DNA of 64,000 bases, taken from contig CM049306.1 in assembly GCA_026874595.1 (NCBI GenBank), positions 5,966,019 to 6,030,018 of the forward strand, given 5' to 3'. Origin of the DNA: Sipunculus nudus. Lineage: Eukaryota > Annelida > Sipuncula > Golfingiida > Sipunculidae. Position numbers and translations under genes: made by a program. Positions 33,216 through 46,300 of this stretch are shown here, piece after piece; the stretch's first letter is position 1, and every line of letters starts with the position of its first letter. Under the pieces are notes generated by a model. It made no database searches, had not been told where the DNA came from, and saw nothing but the letters and a program-made list of their open reading frames with translations.

Positions 33216-34215
33216 TTTTTATGGTATATGCTGTTTGACAGTTTCCCTGTAGGCCATGAAGTATTGTCAGAAATTACGAAAATATTTGCATCTTCATTAA
33301 TGCGTTCCTCAGACATAGATGTAATGACACTCTGGCGCTAGTAATCTGGTCGTAATGCCAGAGGGTCGACATGACGCTAGCCGTGGTGGAACTCGTTCAG
33401 GAGACATACCTGGCAAAATTAACCATTAACAAAAAACGTTTAGATCATACAGGACCTTTTTATATTTTATATATCTGTATACAGTTATCGAGCTTTTACA
33501 TATCATCTTTTACTGCATGATATAAGATGACCATATCTGGTACATCCTATGCCGTGGAACATAAAAAACATCACGTGGCCTATCCTGGTGTCACGTAACC
33601 GTTTCCTGGGAGTTCATTTCTCGTGACTTAAGTCATAAAATAACTCCATCTAAAAAAATATGGATTGTACTTTAATCAGTCACTTTCAATTCCTTAACAT
33701 TACTGTATACACTTTGGAACTCTTAAATCATAAACTGAGTTCAAATCTAAATCATATTTTAAATTAAATAAAAAAAATCTGTTTGCATAGGTGATGTATA
33801 GGAGTTAAAACTTGACAGGGCAGTTTGTAGCCCCCATCTGATCACTTGCTAACGTTAGACAGGCCTAGCAGTTTCTACAGTGTGCCATTGTCCTAGATAT
33901 ATCCAACACTTCCGGTGTGTGTTACGGAACACGGCATCTTATACAGCCTTACCAGTACTTTCACTTGTAAAAAAAGTATTTTACTTGTATATTTTTTTAT
34001 CACGATTGGCATTAGGTTTTATCAAGGCTTTCCCAGGAAGCGTTAATTATGTGTTTTAATTACTTGGCACGGCGGTCTTTGACGCCACCTGGAAAACATC
34101 AAAGAGCATGCCAATCACTACACGTACCATGGCATGGAGATATTTAGAGCTTCCGGCGTGTATTATGGGAAAGAACATAAAATCTTCTCCGGGTTACACG
34201 ACCTAAGTAGTCCAG
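33216..34215. other. Non-coding stretch
   Basis: No gene. Two loosely similar segments (about 33905-33950 and 34150-34195) both begin CTTCCGGTGTGT or CTTCCGGCGTGT and may be an old duplication. Confidence 0.4.
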
Positions 34216-34264
34216 AACTGAACGTTGACGGGCCTCACAAACAAACACCCCTCCCGCACTAGCC

Positions 34265-34298
<34 letters not shown>

Positions 34299-34366
34299 GT
34301 TGGGGGGGGGGGGGGTTGGAAGGGGATGGTAATGTTTGGGATTGTGAGGCCCGTCAGCGTTCAGTT
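34216..34366. repeat. 25-bp inverted repeat flanking TG and G tracts
   Basis: Left arm 34216-34240 (AACTGAACGTTGACGGGCCT + CACAA) and right arm 34342-34366 (its reverse complement with one mismatch). Between them are (TG)n at 34265-34297, a 14-base G run and GGTTGGAAGGGG. It may be a degenerate miniature inverted-repeat element. Confidence 0.85.
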
Positions 34367-34447
34367 ACGGACTCATCATACAGGTAATTTCACTATACAC
34401 AGTCACTGGAAACATTTTATCTGTTATTATAAACCAAAAGAGAATTA

Positions 34448-34565
34448 AAGCCGTTTCTTTTACATACACTGGTCTTTATATAAAGATAAATTAACACAGC
34501 CGTTTTTAATATACACACAGGTCTTTGTATAGAGATAATAAATAAGGCCGATTTTAATATATATC
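34448..34565. repeat. About 50-bp direct repeat, 2-3 copies
   Basis: GCCGTTTTTAATATACACAC followed by AGGTCTTTGTATA and an AGATAATAAA-like end. The first copy begins GCCGTTTCTTTTACATACAC, the third is partial (GCCGATTTTAATATATATC). Confidence 0.7.
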
Positions 34566-34569
34566 ATTT

Positions 34570-37500
34570 ACCTGAATACAGTAAAAAGGGCTTTACATAA
34601 CGCCACGATTAATGATAAGAGCATCTGTGGACTACATCAACAAGTTATTACTGATATACTTTTAATTATAACTGGAGAGTTAATTTGTTTTTTAAATGTA
34701 TTGATAATGCCATCATCTATAATAAGGAATATTGCTGGTCTGAGGCTGCGTTTGAGACATATGAATACTTATCATATTTCTACTTCTCTTAAGCCTTGTG
34801 TTGTGGTTACATTTTTGCCTTTAACTAAAGTTATATAATTACTGTTCTTATTTTAATATTTCAAATGATCAACACTGGTAAAGGAATAAAATCACGCTAC
34901 TAAATATTTTTTTTTTCTGTATTTATGTCAACGTATCGATAAATTTAACCGATACTCTCTCACGGGAGGTTGCCTGGTGACGGCAGAGAACTGTTTCAAA
35001 TATTCAACAAAAGTTGGCCCCAGCTGACGACACTTTTTTTCTTTACAGACATTCCGTCGAAATCTTTCTCCGACAAGGGAGACTTTACACTATAAGATCA
35101 TTGTATCGTGTTTTGGCTGTAACCTTCCAAATATCGCCTAACACGTACGGTGTTTGTCAGTCTATGGTCACTTTCATTGTCTCCCTTGTACATGTAGTAG
35201 GATGTGGTTTTCTGGCATCGTTTATTAACTGTACCTTGGCTTTCACTTTCATACGAGGATATACTAGATGGAACCCGCTCTGTGTTAGGCCTACTTATTT
35301 AGACTATGGACTATGGACTATGTATATTCTGGACAAGTCATATCTAATCACGGAGAGTCGTTGAATAGTACAGTCATTTTGTAACATGACCTCACACGAA
35401 TTGCAACAAAAGCTGTTCCATCTGTTTTTTTACCCCAGAAGGTATCCTTTGGAACATGAAAAGTCCTAAGATATTTTCCTGGGGGACAGTAGTAAAATTC
35501 GAGAATATCCAAAATGGCCGCCATAAGGCCAAGGATCCATCAAGTTTAATTAATTAAAAGGGTATAACTATATATGTAATACAATAATTTCAGGGTGATT
35601 TTTTGGTCGCAAAATCCGATTCTGGTCCTTATTTGCTAATTTAAGGAATCCAAAGGCCCATATATGTGGTTGACGGTCTGAAGCATGGGGTGCGGTGAGG
35701 GTGGGGGTTGTAGCAGGACTCAGTAGTCATTTATATGTAGCAGGTAACCCTAACCTGGTAAATTGCAGCGCTCACCTATCCTGTTGCACTGCTATCGTAG
35801 TAATAAGATATTCAACAGAGGGATTGACCGATATACTGGGTTAAAACGGAATTTTTTCTCGCACACGGTAGGTGCTGTTAGAAAGTATACTCAAACAGCC
35901 ATGTTGATCTGATTTATGTCAAGTGACGAGGCGCCTGTTTCTGAAATGCTTCAACAGGTTATTGGATGCAACTGTCAGTCTAACTGCAGCACCTTCAGAT
36001 GCACGTACAAAAAGAATCACATAGCGTGCACCCTGGCTTGTTGAAACTGCGGGGGCTCTTGCTGTATACAGGGTTGCCAGTGGTCAGGGAAATTATTATA
36101 TTGTTTTAAAGGACGGAAAAGTCATCGAATTTCATAAAAAGTCATGGAATTTTATGATAATTATGTGAGTCAGGGGAGAAGATTTTTTAATGGCTATGGC
36201 GACTGTAGTTGATTATCAGGTAGGAAGGCTTTTTCATATCATGAGCCAGCATTAAATAATTTCATACCACATTTTCATTTTCCTTTCAATTAACGTTGTG
36301 TTGTGTCTGTAGGTATAATCTTATTCCCCTTTGATTTTTGTTTACACATGTAAGTTGATGATGCATAGCATGGATACACAGAATGTATATATGTAGCACC
36401 AACCATTTTACACAAAAATCCGCACAGGTAACAAAGTACATAGGCAGGACAGAGTGCAGATACTTTGATCGACTGAAGTCATTTGTGGTTATTGTGTGAT
36501 AAATTTAGACACAAAGTCATAATAAATGCTTGATAACAGAGTATATGGTTCTTTGAATTTAACATTGTCAATTCGAAATTTCTAGTTTCATTTAGCTTTG
36601 CTTTACATTTAAAATTTTTAAATAAAAATTTGGTTTCCAATAGAATGACGTGTTTGAGACGAAATTGAAATCGGTTTTTTTTATCTTGAAGGTAAAAATC
36701 TAAAATAAAAATTAATGAAGATAACGTCTGAGAGGAAAAGGTTGTATTAGCTAGATATTAGTTTATATGATTGATTTTAACTGATAAGTAAGAAAATTGT
36801 TGCAATTCATACTTTGAGATCTGACCATGTGTTTTCTAATGATGAAACATGTGAGCAATCTGTACACATGAGATCTATACTATTACCATGATCTGTAGTT
36901 GACTCCTTGATAAGTTGTTGACAGCTCAGCAGTTGACAAATTTTCTCAGTTATATCCTATTTTTTATACTGTTTTTATTTCAATTTTGTAAATTTTATAC
37001 AGTTTCCATATATTTAACGTCTTCATTATTCTCCAAAGGTGCAAGGATTTATTGGTGGGGGAAGAGTTTGGAGGCACTGCATTTGGGGGGGGGGGGGGGG
37101 AGGGAGGGGGCGAGTTTCAACATCTCTTCATATACATATGGGATTGGAAATTTAATTCAACAATTCGTACAGGAGAAATAGTAGATGCATAATTACTGAA
37201 TATTTAGAAATTGACAGACGGACAGGTAGACGAACAAGGCTGATCACTTTATTTCCAATTCTCCTGAGACAGGAAAATAATGAACAAAAATTTTTTTTTA
37301 AGTTTACAATTTTCATACAATTTAACATATATATCTGGATATACATAATTCTAAACATTATCATCATTTATCGCTAATTTTGCTCATATAACATCACATT
37401 TTGCACACTGATGGAGTTAATTATATTTTGAATCATAACTTGATTAAAATATTCAAAGGAAATAAATTTTTAAAAGTGCCATACTACCACAGCATGGCAT

Positions 37501-40500
37501 CTTGCAGATTACATTGGACATAAAACAGCTTTACAGTTATGGAAATACAGTTCATTATTATTCCAATTATTCCATTATAGTTGATGTATATTGCTGTGGG
37601 GATGGAACAGGGAGGTATATGAGAATAACTGTGCACCTTTCACAGCTGGGGTGATCCTGAGTGATGCGTTTCTAATCAGGTATGCAGGCAATGCTGTATA
37701 AGGGGCCTCTAATGACCAGCAGTGGGCAGTTTGGATCTTGACAATGCAAGGGAACACAATAGAACCTCCCTAAAAACTTCAATTACTAGCCTGCGTCTGT
37801 GAGCTTTTATTTTCAAATTTCATATTTTAACAGATTAAATCTTTATGTGTATATGCTGTGAAAAACAAATCAGTAGTGCTGACAGGAATAAAATGTGCCA
37901 TGGTGCCAAGTTGGGCAAAATTTAAGGAACTGATTTTACAATATTGCTTATAATTTTAAGAATTTACAAAAGTTTGATCTAATTTTTTTGCCCGTTTATA
38001 GAAAATATAAGGCAGAAATTTATGATTGTTCATAAATATGAACAAACACAGACAAGTGATTTTTATATTAGGCAGTAATTAAGTGTAACTACAGGTTTTT
38101 CCTTCATTTCTCGCAGAACCGAAGTCGCATTAGCCAAACTTAGGGTTTGGTAGGAGAAGTAAGAGAACTTTTGGACACCCAGCTCTATGTCAAATTTTGG
38201 ATTTGTTGGTCTAATGGTTTCAAAGCATGCCAGTCTTACAGACGGACGGACAAATGACAGACAGTGGATCATAACTATAACTCAAATGACTTATGGTCAG
38301 CTGAACTAAACAATTGTAATGTATATCAACAGTTTGGACAGTGTTAAGGTTTTACGGCGATCTTTGGTTATTGTTGCCATTTTAGATAGTGTTGCTCATG
38401 ATTTCACAGATTACTTATTTTTTTATATCATTATTATAGTGTCTTATAGTTCATGAAATACACTTGATTTCAAAATTACTTGAACAAGAAAAGGCATGAC
38501 GATTACCAAGAGATCATTCATACAAAACCTTATGAACGATGATGTATGGTAAATAAAAGGTATTTTCACCCTTATCATATTTGATGATTTTCAAACTTTC
38601 CCCCCACACAATTGCTTAGGACTTTTTTTCCTACATTAAGGCCATATTAAGGAATCAAATTCAGGTGACTTTGCTTTTGTTGCAATTTGGTGAGGTTGAC
38701 ACTTATTTAGGGTAAAATGCCTGTACTAGAAGTTATTACATAGTTCTTGTGCCCTGGCAGAATCTACATACAGCTTGTATCATATAACGGCTTCTTCGTG
38801 ATGGGTGATGGGTGGACGCAAACCTGGTGGAAAATTTTATACACAAACTTTACCACATCTCACCTGATGTTCTAAATGCGTGACCTGAATTATATTTACA
38901 AATTAATGTTTTCCGTTAATCAATCGGGGGAATTATTTATAGCTTCCTGAGATACAGAAGCTTCTGGTTTCTGAAGAGGCAAGAATTTTTCCACTTTGCA
39001 GCAATTTTCAAATTTTTATATCTACTCGTTAAAATGGTTTTCGTTACAGTTTTCACATGAATACGCATTAACGTTTGACTAGAATGTGTTTGCAGTCGGC
39101 AAAAATAAGACATGCACTACACTGCATATGCCTACAGTTCTATTGTGATCGTAAATATATTTAAAACAACTGAGCTAGAATATTAATTATGATCACCATA
39201 AAAGGGAGGTACTAATGAATGTGACAGACAAACTATTAATTTCAGCAATGGATCAGGAAGGGATTTTTCATGTAGCGCCTATTCTCTTGGGTCAATGTTG
39301 CTGCTTAATTGTACCTAATTTGCGGGATCTCCGCCTTTTTATTGACTCCCATTGTTCACTCAATTCGCTAGAATTGCACCCTGTCTTTAAGTGTAATACA
39401 AGTTTTTGTGTACATAGTTATTTTCCAGACGAGCGGACCTGACGTTTACTTAGTAAACTATTTAGCTGCAGAATAAAAGACGATTCTCAGGCACGCTAGG
39501 TATCAAAGAACATTTAACTTCTACAACATAACGTTTTTACATGCGTGAGAAGGTGTCATATATTGACACTCTACGCATCTTCGATGGATGCCTTGTAAAA
39601 CATGATGAATAAGAGGAGAGTACTACATAACTGGCCAACCTATTTTCCTTTAAAATCGATTCAACATTTGTTTCAAACTGACACTTGATCCTGGAGTTTA
39701 TATCATATATAACATGACACAATGTCCTTCTAGTTATGTATGTATATATGAAATTCATGTAATTTATGAATCTATGGTTGGTATTTGAATATGATTAATA
39801 ATTAGTAATAATTATAAAGTGTGTCATTTAAAGCATCCGGTAAGGGCAAGCCCCCTTTAGACGGGCGAATATGAAATAACAAGGAATTCTAATATTAGGG
39901 TTTATTTTCCTTTCATAAGCAGGAAACAATAAATGTATTTTCTTCTACCTTGAGAAGTTATATTGAATGTTGAACTTATTCTCCTGTTACTTCAGTCTAA
40001 GTTCCTTTACCTGATTCATGACGGTGTGAATACCATTATTACCATTTAACAGATTGCATTTTTGTTTAACAAAACTCCCTGTCGTGAAACACTGAATACT
40101 TAGGTTAGTACATTTTAAGGTCCATTTGTTAATATAAAAAATGTCTAAATAAACAACAATTTTAAAATTTATTTGGAAGCATGCAGGACCAACTGACGGA
40201 TGGCATTCCAGCCGGCTGCTGTTTCCTCCATTTTTGTGCTGATTACCATTAGTGGGTATTAGCGGACAGGGGTAAAGTGTTACGTACGTAATTTATCCGC
40301 ATGGCCGGAATTTTTCCCGAGATAGTGAACTGAGCTGATTAAATAAAACTTCTTTGGCCACCAGAGAAATTAATCTTAGGAATACGCCCAGCACTCACGC
40401 AAGAGATATCAGTTTTAACGGCGTGGGACGTGGAAGAGGATGTGAAGGTAATTACAAGCCAGGGAGGGGTCGACATGTCGTGGTGACGCAAAAAAATTAA

Positions 40501-40747
40501 TGATGTGACAAATAAAATGCAATTGTCCGGTTACTGATCAGTATCAGGCACAATAATACTGCCAGGTCTAGCAGTGTTTTCCCAGTCTTTTGTCTAGTCG
40601 TGTGATACATCTTCACACTCTCAATTGTTCATTGTTCTCAATATAACTGAGTATTTATATATCATGGTATATATACCAACAGTTATACATTTCAATGTCT
40701 ACCAATGTAATAATGATCCTACATATTCCATGATATATTGTTGTCTA
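34570..40747. other. Non-coding stretch
   Basis: About 6.2 kb without a recognisable gene. It includes a G-rich run at 37085-37111, a segment near 36061-36160 with the words GTCAGGGAAATT and AAGTCATGGAATTTTA (resembling a widespread dispersed repeat), and a segment near 38060-38290 ending in ACAGACGGACGGACAAATGA that also looks like an old repeat. The 116-codon frame at 35014-35364 has hydrophobic parts but no start context or family resemblance. Confidence 0.4.
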
Positions 40748-40890
40748 CGCCAGGAGGGTACGCCTTCATCCCCGTTCTTCTGTGCGTGGTTTTGCGTGAT
40801 TGTTCAGGGCACTAAGGAAAAGGCCAATGAAGACACGATTAGATTTTGGCGTTTTCCGGCACGTGCGCACATTCCCCAGATCCAGGAATG
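40748..40890 (+). repeat. Relic of the GCCAGGAGGG-type repeat, copy 2
   Basis: CGCCAGGAGGGTACGCCTTC, a T/G-rich run and ATTTTGGCG 100 bp later follow the same plan as 9690-9860. It is the better match to the pattern at its 3' end. Confidence 0.5.
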
Positions 40891-42764
40891 TCATAAATTC
40901 ATACATTTATAGTCACTTATGCACGAATGTACCTGCGAATATGGGCCGAATAGGTGAATACAGACACGGGTTGGGACGGGTTGGGGAGCATCCAAAATAG
41001 GTACTCCCTGCATGGCAAAAGCTTGCATTCCTTAGAATGCAAACTTCTATTTTAAGTAATTAATTCGGCGCACGGATTAACATAGATCAATTCACTCACA
41101 TATTTGAAAAAAAAATAAAGTAGTCGTTCTTGATTTATTTTTATAAATACATTTTTGTGTCAAAACCCTGTCATTCTCAATATCTCACGTGATTAATTTT
41201 GCATTATGTAACAGCAAGCTTACGGTTTCTCCTTCATGACTCAAACATTTAAAGTAACACTTGAATAAGAATAACAATGTTTGTCAAAATGTTCCGTCAG
41301 ATTTTTGTGGAGCAATGGTCATTGTTTAAATGTGTGTTTTTTAATCAAATCGAGGTTCATGTTTCCTTTTACCACTTTTATCATGTGTTGTATGATCAAA
41401 TTGCTACAAGACTCGTGATAAGAAGGCCGTTAATAATATGACCATAAATCAAGTATTTTCCACAGCTCCCTCACCGTCCTATGGGAATAACTTATACATT
41501 AATAAAGATAAATTAAAAGATAAATTTTGGATCATAAGGAAATTCGCTAAACTATTCACAAACACAATCCCCTATAGCGTGTCGAACTAAACGTTGGATT
41601 TTTACATTTAATTCCTTTTGCAATTTGGTTATTAATCTGTAATGAGTGGTTTATTGTGCCGGGGGCCAGTCGTTAATACTGACGTGATATGTTTGACAAC
41701 ATGATTCAACATACTCTCATTTCTGGGTCAGCTCGGCAGTTCAGTTCGCACACTTTTCAGACCCATTCTGCTGAATGTACCTTCCAGAAGTGAGACAGAG
41801 ACGCAAGCTGTGGATGAGGCTTTTAGTCACATATAACAAAAGTAGCAGGCAAGACGGAGATGAATATTATGTGTTTTCAATTTAAATATAAAGGGTGATG
41901 CGTTGTCGTCTTAGACACGGTAGACGTTCAGTTGTCATGGCATCGTGTGAACTTACCTTTATTCAGTTTTCACTCAGTGGGAGATTGTCATTACCGGGAT
42001 GGCTCCATTGTCTTGAGAAATGACTGTTACTTTAATATTCCAGTTCCAATAAATCAAAACATCAGACATTCCAAACCTGCCTCCTTTATCTTCGCTAAGA
42101 ATTCTTTATCTCCAAGTAGTGAATGTCCCCATCCTCGCAGGTGCAAATTTATACGGAACACCCGATGTCGTAAAACTATAAATTATGTCCTTTTACAGGA
42201 GAATGAGATTTTAGGTACTAACTACATTGTTTGTAAGGCATTACTTTCATAATAGCCATGAAATATTGATAAAGTGGACAAGACCTCGTCGGTGTTTACA
42301 CGTTATGTCGTTAATCTATTGCCAATATCTACTATTATTCGAGGGCGATCTCGGTTAAATATTGATAAATGTTACTTAAAACTGTTGTGCTTCAAATAAA
42401 GTTACATATTAAATAAAGAAGACAAAGCCAGAGAAAACCGTTTCAAAACAGATTACTTTTCTTCAGTAAACAACGAGGAATGTGAGGCAGAATTTATACA
42501 GCCAGGTTTCACTGAAAGCTATAACACAAAAGAAATCCTATGTCTCTGGATTTTGAAAAAAAAAACTAATCGAGACATACACGACTAGGTTTAATGGATA
42601 CATCGTTTGTTTGAAACTTGATATTACTTCAATTTAAGTGGTTTGAGACTCAGTTCTGTAATTTCCATGCTTGCTTCATGCTTGGTCAGATATATGTCAC
42701 TTGGGTCTGTAAGAAGTATAGATTATTTGATGTGTGCATTTATTGACCCATAAGTTTGGTACAC
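40891..42764. other. Non-coding stretch
   Basis: No gene or large repeat. A perfect 8-bp hairpin (TTGCATTC, loop CTTA, GAATGCAA) lies near 41025-41044. Confidence 0.45.
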
Positions 42765-43370
42765 TGTCACGGTATCTAATAACAACAGATCACATAATCG
42801 TGACGAGCATAAATTGTGTTACGGAGATAAAAAATCAGATTCCGAAACACTAGGCAGCATGAAATGTCTAGGGTAATGAATAAAGAAGTCAGTGGTTTAT
42901 GTTTACAAATAATTATAATTTTTTCTTAGAACAATCCTAACATTTCAATCGTTAAATCAATACAGTTACACAGTATAACAATAATAAAAATGTACATCAC
43001 CAGAGTGTCCGGTTTCTGGGCTTTGATTTCGTGGATATCACCGCTGTCACAGCTCAAAAAGAGTCCTTTAACACAAGTTATTCGTGTAAACAATTCAAAT
43101 AATTCTTTTCAGAGAACAGTCCGACTTAATTTCGAAAACAATATGTTATAACCCAAAAGTGAAGTTCTTGTAATATTCCTAAAGGTAAACTGAAGACAAT
43201 CCGTATATAAAGTTTGTATGAAGTCCATAGATTATCTATAAGTTCTGCAATTATCGGAAAGGTCCCAAAAACTGACAAGAGGGTCACACTCCTCCGTGTC
43301 CGCTGGTATTTTCCTCTCAACCGGCTCTAAACACAGCCCCTATTTATAGCTTTATAGCACCGGAAGCCCA
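42765..43370 (-). mobile_element. Gypsy-family LTR, minus strand
   Basis: Read on the minus strand it shares with 17599-18405 the words TAGACATTTCATGCTGCCTA, CCAGCGGACAC, GTCAGTTT.TGGGACC, GTCTTCAGTTTAC, TTAAAGGAC and GAGCCGGTTGAGAGG-like R sequence, plus a TATA box. The outer end is CCGTGACA at 42765. The U3 side beyond about 43370 is too diverged to place; an 800-bp LTR would reach about 43570. The poly(A) signal is mutated. No primer site or polypurine tract is adjacent, so it is probably a solo LTR. It is the oldest-looking copy and the only one without a TA tract outside. Confidence 0.85.
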
Positions 43371-46300
43371 GAAACATTCCTCATTCCTCGAACACTCATT
43401 TTTCCTTGCTTTAATACAGTCTCTGAATCTCTAGTTGGGGATTCCCCACGGGCAATTGGTTTGGCATTATTCTGACCATTATAAAGGATTCCTTAAATTT
43501 AAAAATATGAAAGTTTTGGTTTAAATCATGACTCCCAATTGGTCCTGCGTTGGACCATTCGATTACATTTGTTCTTGGTCATCTGAACATATGCCAAATA
43601 ACCATGGCTATATGCACACATAACGGTTGTTCAACGGTTATCGAAAAAAATATGTCATAATGGCAAGATATGTGCACCATGCATTTATTTAACCCTTTGT
43701 TTTTAGATTGATTTGGAAAAAATAAAAATTTCCTGGTTGTTCGTTACTAACATTGTTAATTGTAATAAATGCTGGTTAAAAATGTTTTTGAAAGAAAATT
43801 TCCAAAGGAATATATAACATATTTCTATATTCAATCACGTCAAAATCCTAATTTATAAAGATTTTTTGGACGCAAACAGGTTAAAGATCTTTTTGATTCG
43901 TAAATATTTGTTGTTAACAGTAATGGTGATCATCGTCTGAGAAGATTAAAAAAAGGTACTTACGAATATATTTAAATCTAATTTATCTCAGTTATTGCAT
44001 TAGAAAATCCGAAGTAGGCAAAATAATTGGCATTTTAACATCAAGCAATATTGTTCCATCCTTATCGTCTCTATCTGCTGCATGCTTCTGCTATATACAA
44101 CCAGCCCTTCGAGCGCTGGTATATAGGGAATAGTGGTCCATTCATCTCGTTATCTCAGAAAACTAAAAAAAAATACCATTCCTCGAATAATCAGTGTTAA
44201 ATATATACATATATACACATATATACATTGCCCATAGCAACAAATATTCTAACAATGTTTCCATCTTCTTTTATTTTAAATTTGATTTGTTCTAATTTTA
44301 TTTTCAAAAGGGGGTAGTATATACTCCCTTCTTTGTTTGTGGCTATCATACCCCCAAAGGAATGGATTTCCAGGTTCTTTTAAACGGTGAAATGAGATAG
44401 CTGAAGCTCGAACATATACTGGAGCTCGAACATATACTCAAAAAAGATGAGAAAGTCTTGTGTAAAATAAACAATAAAAATGTAATAGAGAAAGTGAACT
44501 TACAATTCTCTGGAGGAGACGTTCTTCACAAAAGATACACTATCCATTGAGTCCACGCCCGCAGACTCTGACATACGATGCACCGGGTAATCGTCCCTCT
44601 GCTATTCGGATAAGCCTAGGTCACAACCGGCCGTACGAGCTCCTATGACCTGTTTGCGTCCACATTTTGTGAACAATCTAACGTGCCACGCAAGTCCGTC
44701 TTGCAAAATTTCGATGTCGTAGACAGCCCGTAAGCACGTACGGAGAATGTTGGGTTGGACATGTCCAGCAAATTCTAAGAATTCATAGCGACCAACAAGG
44801 CTGAACAAGTAATTTGCCCCCCCCCCCCCCGCAAGGGTTCCCTGGACCTCCGTTCCCATGCTTACATCGATACATGGTATGGCGTATTAGTATACAAAAT
44901 TTATAGGAACAATCATTTGGTTATACTATCCTTACATAAATGAGCAATATTCCAATTAATAATAAACAAGTCAAACTACTCGAGTGATGCCCAGTTTTAA
45001 TGTTTCCTGAGACCAGAAGATCGGTGACATCGTGGTATACGTTTATATGATGCGCCTTCGCAGCCGAAAAAAAACTCTTGACCAAGATTACCTAAAAGAT
45101 AACCGTTGAATTGTGAAACCCAACCTACCGATACCTAGATATGTGTCTGCAGTGAACGAAGCAGGATTACACTGGGGCTTGTACTATAAAGTCGGTCTTA
45201 ACCTAAAACTGAACCTTTTTTTCGGTGACAACTTTAATAACTAGATATTTCTTAAGAGCTTGCTGGAACCTTGTTCTAGTATCTGGTTCAATCATGTCCA
45301 TTGACTTTCTTTATCTCATACACAAGAATGCTGCCATAACTGTCTCCTTTTTTCCGTAGTAACCACCCCCCCCCCCCCCTTCCATCTATGCCACAGGAAG
45401 CAATATCGCACCATATATATATATTGCCGTTTATGAGATATGGCAGCTAAACTGTTAGATATGTGCAAGAACAATTTACTATTTTATATGCAGTCCGTTT
45501 ACACAACGCTCTTTGCACTCTGTACAGAGGTGTGCCCAGAGATGATAAAATTAACAAAGAAAAGGTAGGCATAACGGATGCGAAAGTATTAAGCAAACCT
45601 TGGCAATGACACTTAGTGGACTCTTTTGCTAAGAGCGACCTGAGCTTAATACGTATCAAGAAATCTGCATTCAAAGAAATGCAAGCCTCCGCCATGTTCA
45701 CTAATTCGACCCATAATCCCAGGTTCATTCTTGCATAAATGACTCTTCGTTTGTGAATATTCTTTGATGACTTCCCTTAATCCGGATCATGTGCTGTATC
45801 CACACAAAAAACATTCGTTTCTTCATTTTCATTTATGAAAATTTCATGACATTCCTTCCAAGATTGCGGAGAGTTATGTTGTAAACAAAAACACACAAGC
45901 ACACACACCGACGGGAACGCATACCCATCCTGCGGAGGCACTTATCCTCTAATACTCACAAAGCTTCCGCATCTCTGAACAGCGGGACACAGCGTGCACT
46001 AGCATACAGGTTTTATTGATAACCCGTGGTCTAGCTACAAATTATTACTATATTGACCAAACATGGGGTTGACGGACAAAAGGTTAGTTTGCCAGTCTAA
46101 GCAATTCGCATAACCATACAGTCGCGTCCTACAATACAAGGGGAAGAGTTTCAGGTATCAATTTCCTTTTACCGTAACATTCACCAGAAGTGCTTTCACA
46201 GATCACTTCCATACTTAATTGGGGGGTAGAAAATTCTGTCACACACAGCATAACGTAACTGACGACATGCTCATTGTCTCAATTCATGGCCGAACATTTG

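Noticed and set aside
35014-35364. 116-codon open frame with hydrophobic stretches
   Set aside because: No recognised family and no splice or promoter context; length is within chance for this amount of DNA.
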